Source of the DNA: CAYOXM01 sp964407925
Lineage (GTDB): Bacteria; Patescibacteriota; Patescibacteriia; SG8-24
NCBI GenBank assembly: GCA_964407925.1
Contig: CAYOXM010000036.1
Location: 1-10,771 of the forward strand
Direction: 5' to 3'
Length of the DNA stretch: 10,771 bases
Below the pieces are notes generated by a model. It ran no database searches. It was not told the DNA's origin and saw only the letters and a program-made list of their open reading frames with translations. Shown piece by piece: positions 6,992 through 10,771 of this stretch (positions are counted from its first letter, which is position 1; each line of letters starts with the position of its first letter). The position numbers were made by a program, and so were the translations under genes.

Positions 6992-9190
6992 ATGTCGAAA
7001 TCGTCGAAGGCGAAAAAGAACGAGCAGAAGTCCCGGGCGAAGAAGGCGGAACTGCCCAAACTGAACCCGCAAGCCAAGAAGGAGCTCGCCGCGATTTTCC
7101 TCGTCGTCATCGCCGCGCTCTCGTCGCTGGCTTTTTTTAATCTCGCCGGCCCTGCCGGAAAATACATCGATGCAGCCGTCGCTGCGCTGTTCGGCCTGAA
7201 CAAGTACGTCGTCCCGTTCGTGCTCGCCGCGGCGGCCGCGAAAATCGCCTGGCCGGACAAATTCGCGCTCAAGGCCGCGGGAGGACTCGGCGCGTTCCTG
7301 TTCTTCGTGAGCTGGGGCGGTTTCCTGAACCTCGTCCGCTTTCCCGCGAAGGACGCGATGCTCTATCTCGACAACCTGAGCGTCGCCGGCGGCTACGCGG
7401 GCCTGTTGCTCTCCTACCCGCTCGTCTCGACCGTCGGGTTGTGGGCCGGCCTCGTCATCCTCGTCGCGCTCATCTTCGTATCGCTCGTCCTCACCTTCAA
7501 CGTTTCCATACACGAACTCTCGACGCGGCTCCTCGGCTTGCGGCACTTCGCCCTGCCGTGGCCGGCGGGCCACAGGGGAACGGACGTCGCGAAACCCGTG
7601 GCCCACGAGGAAGAGGACGATGACGCCGAACCGCAGCCGGCCTTCTCGAAGAAGGAGATGGCCGACGTCGCCGCAGCAGCTTCGCACATGGAGGAGAACG
7701 GCCAAGACGCCGAAGCCGCGGCGATGACGGCGGCCGTGAAGCGCAAACGCGCGAAACGCGTCGAAATCCCGCTCGAGATTCTCGAGGACAAGGGCGCGAA
7801 ACCGACCGCCGGCGACGTGAACGGGAAGATGCACGTCATCAAGAAGACGCTCGAGAATTTCGGCATCCCCGTGGAGATGGGCGACGTGAGCGTCGGCCCG
7901 ACCGTGACGCAGTTCGCGCTCAAGCCCGCGGACGGCATCAAGCTGAACCGCATCACTTCGCTTTCGAACGACCTCGCGCTCACCCTCGCCGCGCACCCCA
8001 TCCGCATCGAAGCGCCGATTCCGGGAAAGCCGCTCGTCGGCATCGAAGTGCCGAACCAGGCGGTCGCGGTCGTCAGTTTGCGCGAGGTGCTCGACTCGAA
8101 GGAATTCAAGTCGCGTCCGTCGAACCTGTGCTTCACGCTCGGCAAGGACGTCGCCGGCAAGCCGTGGATCGCGGACCTCGCGCGGATGCCGCACTTGCTC
8201 GTCGCCGGCGCGACCGGCTCGGGCAAGACGGTCTGCCTCAACGCCATCATCGTGTCGCTCCTCTACCAGAACGGGCCCGACGACATGAAGCTGATGCTGA
8301 TCGACCCGAAGCGCGTGGAGCTTCCGGTCTACAACGGCATCCCGCACCTGCTCACGCCCGCCATCACCGAAGTGCCGAAGATTATCAACGCGCTCAAGTG
8401 GGCCATCGGCGAGATGGACCGTCGGTTCGAACTGCTCTCAAAGGCCGGAAAGCGCGACATCGGCGCGTACAACGAGGTCGCCGAGGAGAAGATGCCGTTC
8501 CTCGTCATCGTCATCGACGAGCTTGCCGACCTGATGGTCGCGTCCGCCGCCGAGGTCGAGGGCGCCATCATCCGCCTCGCGCAAATGGCGCGCGCCGTCG
8601 GCATCCACCTGATCGTCGCGACGCAGCGCCCGTCGGTCGACGTCATCACCGGCCTCATCAAGGCGAACATCACCGCGCGCATCGCGTTCTCGGTCGCGTC
8701 ATCCACCGACTCGCGCACCATCCTCGACACGACGGGCGCGGAGAAGCTCGTCGGCCGCGGCGACTCGCTGTTCGTGTCGTCCGACCTGTCGAAGCCGAAG
8801 CGCATCCAGTGCTGCTACGTGAGCGACCGTGAGATCCGCAAGGTCGTCGACTACATCACCGAACAGCTCGACGAGCCCGTCCGCTACGAAGAAGGCGTCA
8901 CCGAAAAGAAGGGCGGCGGGGCCGGCGGCATGGGCTTCGGCTACAACGAGGACGGCGATGACGAGCTCTTGGACGAGGCGCGCGACACGGTCGTGCGCGC
9001 GGGGAAAGCGTCCGCGTCGTACCTCCAGCGGCGGCTCAAGATCGGTTACGCCCGCGCCGCGAGGCTCTTGGACTTGCTCGAAGAAAAGGGTATAATCGGT
9101 CCCGGTGACGGAGCAAAGCCCCGTCAGATACTCGTCGCCCCGGTAGGCGACGTCGACGGCAATCATTATGCAGACGACGATGACATCTAG
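6992..9190 (+). CDS. ftsK: DNA translocase FtsK/SpoIIIE family, 732 aa
   Basis: A membrane-anchored double-stranded DNA pump that moves chromosome termini away from the closing septum. The start at 6992 gives a Lys/Ser-rich cytoplasmic N-terminus (1-32). A membrane domain of about four or five helices follows (about 33-50, 70-85, 98-116, 134-170). An acidic/Ala linker (about 200-250) is much shorter than in E. coli FtsK (1329 aa total) and close to SpoIIIE (about 790). The motor follows from about 255. Walker A is GATGSGKT at 406-413, Walker B is FLVIVIDE at 503-510, and ATQRPSVDVITG is at 543-554. A winged-helix gamma domain (about 655-715) ends the protein and should read polar guide sequences. 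The frame stays open upstream to 6791, but those residues look non-coding and overlap the promoter. There is no Shine-Dalgarno. The 3' end overlaps the RodZ-like gene and carries a possible promoter for it. Confidence 0.96.
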   Translation: MSKSSKAKKNEQKSRAKKAELPKLNPQAKKELAAIFLVVIAALSSLAFFNLAGPAGKYIDAAVAALFGLNKYVVPFVLAAAAAKIAWPDKFALKAAGGLGAFLFFVSWGGFLNLVRFPAKDAMLYLDNLSVAGGYAGLLLSYPLVSTVGLWAGLVILVALIFVSLVLTFNVSIHELSTRLLGLRHFALPWPAGHRGTDVAKPVAHEEEDDDAEPQPAFSKKEMADVAAAASHMEENGQDAEAAAMTAAVKRKRAKRVEIPLEILEDKGAKPTAGDVNGKMHVIKKTLENFGIPVEMGDVSVGPTVTQFALKPADGIKLNRITSLSNDLALTLAAHPIRIEAPIPGKPLVGIEVPNQAVAVVSLREVLDSKEFKSRPSNLCFTLGKDVAGKPWIADLARMPHLLVAGATGSGKTVCLNAIIVSLLYQNGPDDMKLMLIDPKRVELPVYNGIPHLLTPAITEVPKIINALKWAIGEMDRRFELLSKAGKRDIGAYNEVAEEKMPFLVIVIDELADLMVASAAEVEGAIIRLAQMARAVGIHLIVATQRPSVDVITGLIKANITARIAFSVASSTDSRTILDTTGAEKLVGRGDSLFVSSDLSKPKRIQCCYVSDREIRKVVDYITEQLDEPVRYEEGVTEKKGGGAGGMGFGYNEDGDDELLDEARDTVVRAGKASASYLQRRLKIGYARAARLLDLLEEKGIIGPGDGAKPRQILVAPVGDVDGNHYADDDDI
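9068..9096 (+). promoter_or_regulatory. Candidate promoter inside the ftsK 3' end, for the RodZ-like gene
   Basis: A perfect TATAAT (9091-9096) lies 17 bases after TTGGAC (9068-9073), about 72 bases before the RodZ-like ATG. The hexamer is created by a GGT-ATA-ATC codon run. ATA is rare for Ile in this gene, where ATC is the rule. This may reflect selection for the -10, or chance. Confidence 0.35.
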
Positions 9191-9920
9191 GCGCGTCCAG
9201 ACGACCGCCACGAGCGCGATTGCCGAGTCCATCGGGGCCCTGCTTCGGCAGGCGCGCGAGGAGGGCGGTCTGTCGGTCCGCGACGTCGCGCTCCGGACGA
9301 AGATACCCGAACGCTACATCGCGTTTTTCGAGAATGACGAGCACGGCGAGCTCTCGGACGACGTCTACACGAAGATATACCTGAAGGCCTACGGAAAATT
9401 TTTGGGCTTCGACACCAAGACCGTCCTCGAGCACTACCGCCGCGAACGCGCCCGCGTGATGGCCTACGATGACGCGCGCGCGCCGAAACGCAGGCATCCC
9501 GCGGAGAACATCCCGACTTCCCAACTCGTCGTCACGCCGAAACTGATCCAGTCCGCCCTGCTCGCCGTCGTCGTGCTCGGCATCGCCGGCTACTTCGCCT
9601 TCGAACTGAAGACCATCGTCGCACCTCCGGAAATCGCGCTTGCGGCGCCGAAGGACGGAATGGTCACCACCGAACGCAGCGTCACCGTCGAGGGCAAGAC
9701 GGAGAACGAAGTCTCGCTGCGCATCAACGGGAAGCCCGTCAGCCTCGACGACCGCGGCAACTTCAAGGACACGCTCGACCTGCAGGAAGGACTGAACCTG
9801 ATCACCGTCGTCGGCGCCAAGAAGCACAGCAAGGAGATGACGGTGACGCGTCGCGTCATCGTGACGCCGAAAGAACGGCCTGCAGCGCTCCTCCCCGACG
9901 CTCCCCCCTCCACGCCATAG
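9168..9920 (+). CDS. RodZ-like membrane protein: N-terminal helix-turn-helix, one TM helix, extracellular Ig-like domain, 250 aa
   Basis: Residues about 18-85 are an Xre-type helix-turn-helix of the RodZ kind (IGALLRQAREEGGLSVRDVA, then ERYIAFFENDEH and a VYTKIYLKAYGKFLGFD segment). A basic linker leads to one membrane helix at about 128-147, so the N-terminus should be cytoplasmic. Residues about 155-233 form a beta-rich outer domain (PEIALAAPKDGMVTTERSV, VSLRINGKPV, GLNLITVVGAKK) of the Ig-like or glucodextranase-B-like type, instead of the usual RodZ C-terminal domain. A Pro/Ala tail ends it. RodZ proteins tie MreB-type filaments to the envelope; whether this one does is inference. It overlaps ftsK by 23 bases, or by 11 if the in-frame ATG at 9180 is used. 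Neither start has a Shine-Dalgarno. An intrinsic terminator follows directly. Confidence 0.85.
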   Translation: MQTTMTSRRVQTTATSAIAESIGALLRQAREEGGLSVRDVALRTKIPERYIAFFENDEHGELSDDVYTKIYLKAYGKFLGFDTKTVLEHYRRERARVMAYDDARAPKRRHPAENIPTSQLVVTPKLIQSALLAVVVLGIAGYFAFELKTIVAPPEIALAAPKDGMVTTERSVTVEGKTENEVSLRINGKPVSLDDRGNFKDTLDLQEGLNLITVVGAKKHSKEMTVTRRVIVTPKERPAALLPDAPPSTP

Positions 9921-9923
9921 CAG

Positions 9924-9951
9924 GTCCGGCCTCACGGCCGGACTTTTGTTT
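9924..9951 (+). terminator. Intrinsic terminator of ftsK - RodZ-like unit
   Basis: GTCCGGCC (9924-9931) pairs perfectly with GGCCGGAC (9936-9943) around TCAC, followed by TTTTGTTT. It begins four bases after the RodZ-like stop and separates this unit from recA. Confidence 0.92.
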
Positions 9952-9982
9952 ATATATGAATGTCATGCGGCCCACCCATGTC

Positions 9983-10004
9983 ATTCCGGACCGTGAGCCG
10001 GAAT
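9983..10004. repeat. ATTCCGG-N8-CCGGAAT palindrome, possible dispersed intergenic repeat
   Basis: Perfect seven-base arms (9983-9989 and 9998-10004) enclose eight bases. The outline resembles short intergenic repeats known from many bacteria, such as neisserial dRS3 (ATTCCC-N8-GGGAAT) and the GTCATTCC...GGAATCC repeats of several Proteobacteria. No second copy is in the window, so its status as a repeat is unproven. Confidence 0.45.
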
Positions 10005-10009
10005 CCGGA

Positions 10010-10053
10010 AAATGACCAACATCCCCGGATAATGCCTGTTTTATGGGTCATTT
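10010..10053. repeat. Inverted repeat AAATGACC / GGTCATTT
   Basis: Eight-base arms (10010-10017 and 10046-10053) are separated by 28 bases. A GGAAAATGACC / GGGTCATTTCC relation extends this with one unpaired A. It abuts the ATTCCGG palindrome, and the shared TCATT-CCGG words suggest the two may be parts of one element or alternative pairings. Confidence 0.4.
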
Positions 10054-10088
10054 CCGTGCCGGTACACGCCAAAGACAAGCGCTTCAAC

Positions 10089-10097
10089 TTATCCACA
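10089..10097 (+). promoter_or_regulatory. Consensus DnaA box
   Basis: TTATCCACA, an exact match to the strong DnaA-binding consensus, about 50 bases upstream of the recA promoter. It may be a regulatory site or a DnaA-titrating site. No cluster of boxes surrounds it. Confidence 0.5.
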
Positions 10098-10116
10098 GAA
10101 GACCCTTGACGATACC

Positions 10117-10131
10117 GAACAGAAACCGAAC
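10117..10131 (+). promoter_or_regulatory. Candidate SOS (LexA-type) operator, GAAC-N7-GAAC
   Basis: GAAC at 10117-10120 and again at 10128-10131 with seven bases between. Read on the other strand this is GTTC-N7-GTTC, the direct-repeat SOS box known from Alphaproteobacteria. It is part of an imperfect tandem repeat (CCGAACAGAAA twice, then CCGAAAAA). The second half-site overlaps the -35 position of the recA promoter, as expected for a repressor site. LexA in this lineage is not characterised here, so this is inference. Confidence 0.4.
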
Positions 10132-10155
10132 AGAAAACCGAAAAACTGCTATAGT
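10127..10155 (+). promoter_or_regulatory. recA promoter, extended -10
   Basis: TGCTATAGT (10147-10155) is an extended -10 with a five-of-six hexamer. The -35 position 17 bases upstream reads CGAACA (ACA matches). A TTGACG at 10106-10111 is too far away for this -10. The predicted start near 10162 gives a leader of about 73 bases. Confidence 0.6.
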
Positions 10156-10234
10156 ATGACGTATCTGGGTGCCACTTGCGCACAGATTTCTCCCCCGCTA
10201 TAAAGCGGCCGGAATTCACCTGACCTCACCTCGT

Positions 10235-10771
<537 letters not shown>

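Larger units (their letters stand above)
9921..10234. other. Intergenic region upstream of recA
   Basis: 314 bases without a gene. In order it contains the RodZ-like terminator, an ATTCCGG palindrome, a second inverted repeat, a consensus DnaA box, a GAAC-N7-GAAC direct repeat, and an extended -10 promoter. The recA leader from about 10162 to 10234 shows no Shine-Dalgarno. Confidence 0.75.

Noticed and set aside
6944..8347. A 467-codon minus-strand frame opposite ftsK
   Set aside because: Shadow of ftsK codons; FtsK motifs are clear on the plus strand.
10112..10145. CRISPR-like short tandem repeat (CCGAACAGAAA copies)
   Set aside because: The copies are directly adjacent with no spacers and only eleven bases long. 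They are better explained as promoter-region repeats or an operator.

Overview
The window is GC-rich bacterial chromosome carrying core informational genes on both sides of a short accessory stretch. The protein style suggests a Patescibacteria / Candidate Phyla Radiation organism, probably Parcubacteria-like. Clues are a compact RNA polymerase beta subunit (1119 aa) without the large proteobacterial insertions, a beta' with a long Lys/Glu coiled-coil insertion, a short 732-aa FtsK, and the order ftsK - RodZ-like gene - recA. This assignment is inference from the sequence; no database search was possible, and a genus cannot be named.

Layout. Positions 1-4523 hold the rpoB-rpoC pair on the minus strand, with rpoC cut by the left edge. 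Positions 4524-5489 hold no convincing gene. They contain two candidate rpoB promoters, two DnaA-box-like 9-mers, a 115-base cloverleaf-like palindromic element (5076-5190) and a plus-strand promoter. Positions 5490-6532 hold a tight two-gene unit: an unrecognised 298-aa protein built of three tandem Cys/His repeats, which look metal-binding, and a 48-aa single-helix membrane protein whose start codon overlaps the upstream stop. A strong intrinsic terminator (6524-6559) closes this unit. Positions 6560-6991 are non-coding, with hairpins and two candidate promoters for ftsK. Positions 6992-9920 carry ftsK and an overlapping RodZ-like gene, closed by a second intrinsic terminator. Positions 9921-10234 are non-coding and contain a short palindrome of the ATTCC...GGAAT type, a perfect DnaA box, a GAAC-N7-GAAC direct repeat and an extended -10 promoter. 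recA starts at 10235 and runs off the right edge.

How the genes relate. rpoB and rpoC supply the catalytic core of RNA polymerase. FtsK clears and pumps chromosome ends at the division septum, the RodZ-like protein probably links cell shape to the membrane, and RecA handles recombination repair. The ftsK-rodZ-recA order is a reduced version of the ftsK/spoIIIE - rodZ - pgsA - cinA - recA order known in Gram-positive bacteria. The repeat-protein / microprotein pair has no recognised role. It has its own promoter, clear Shine-Dalgarno sequences and terminator, whereas none of the five housekeeping genes in the window shows a clear Shine-Dalgarno sequence. It is the best candidate here for something undescribed.
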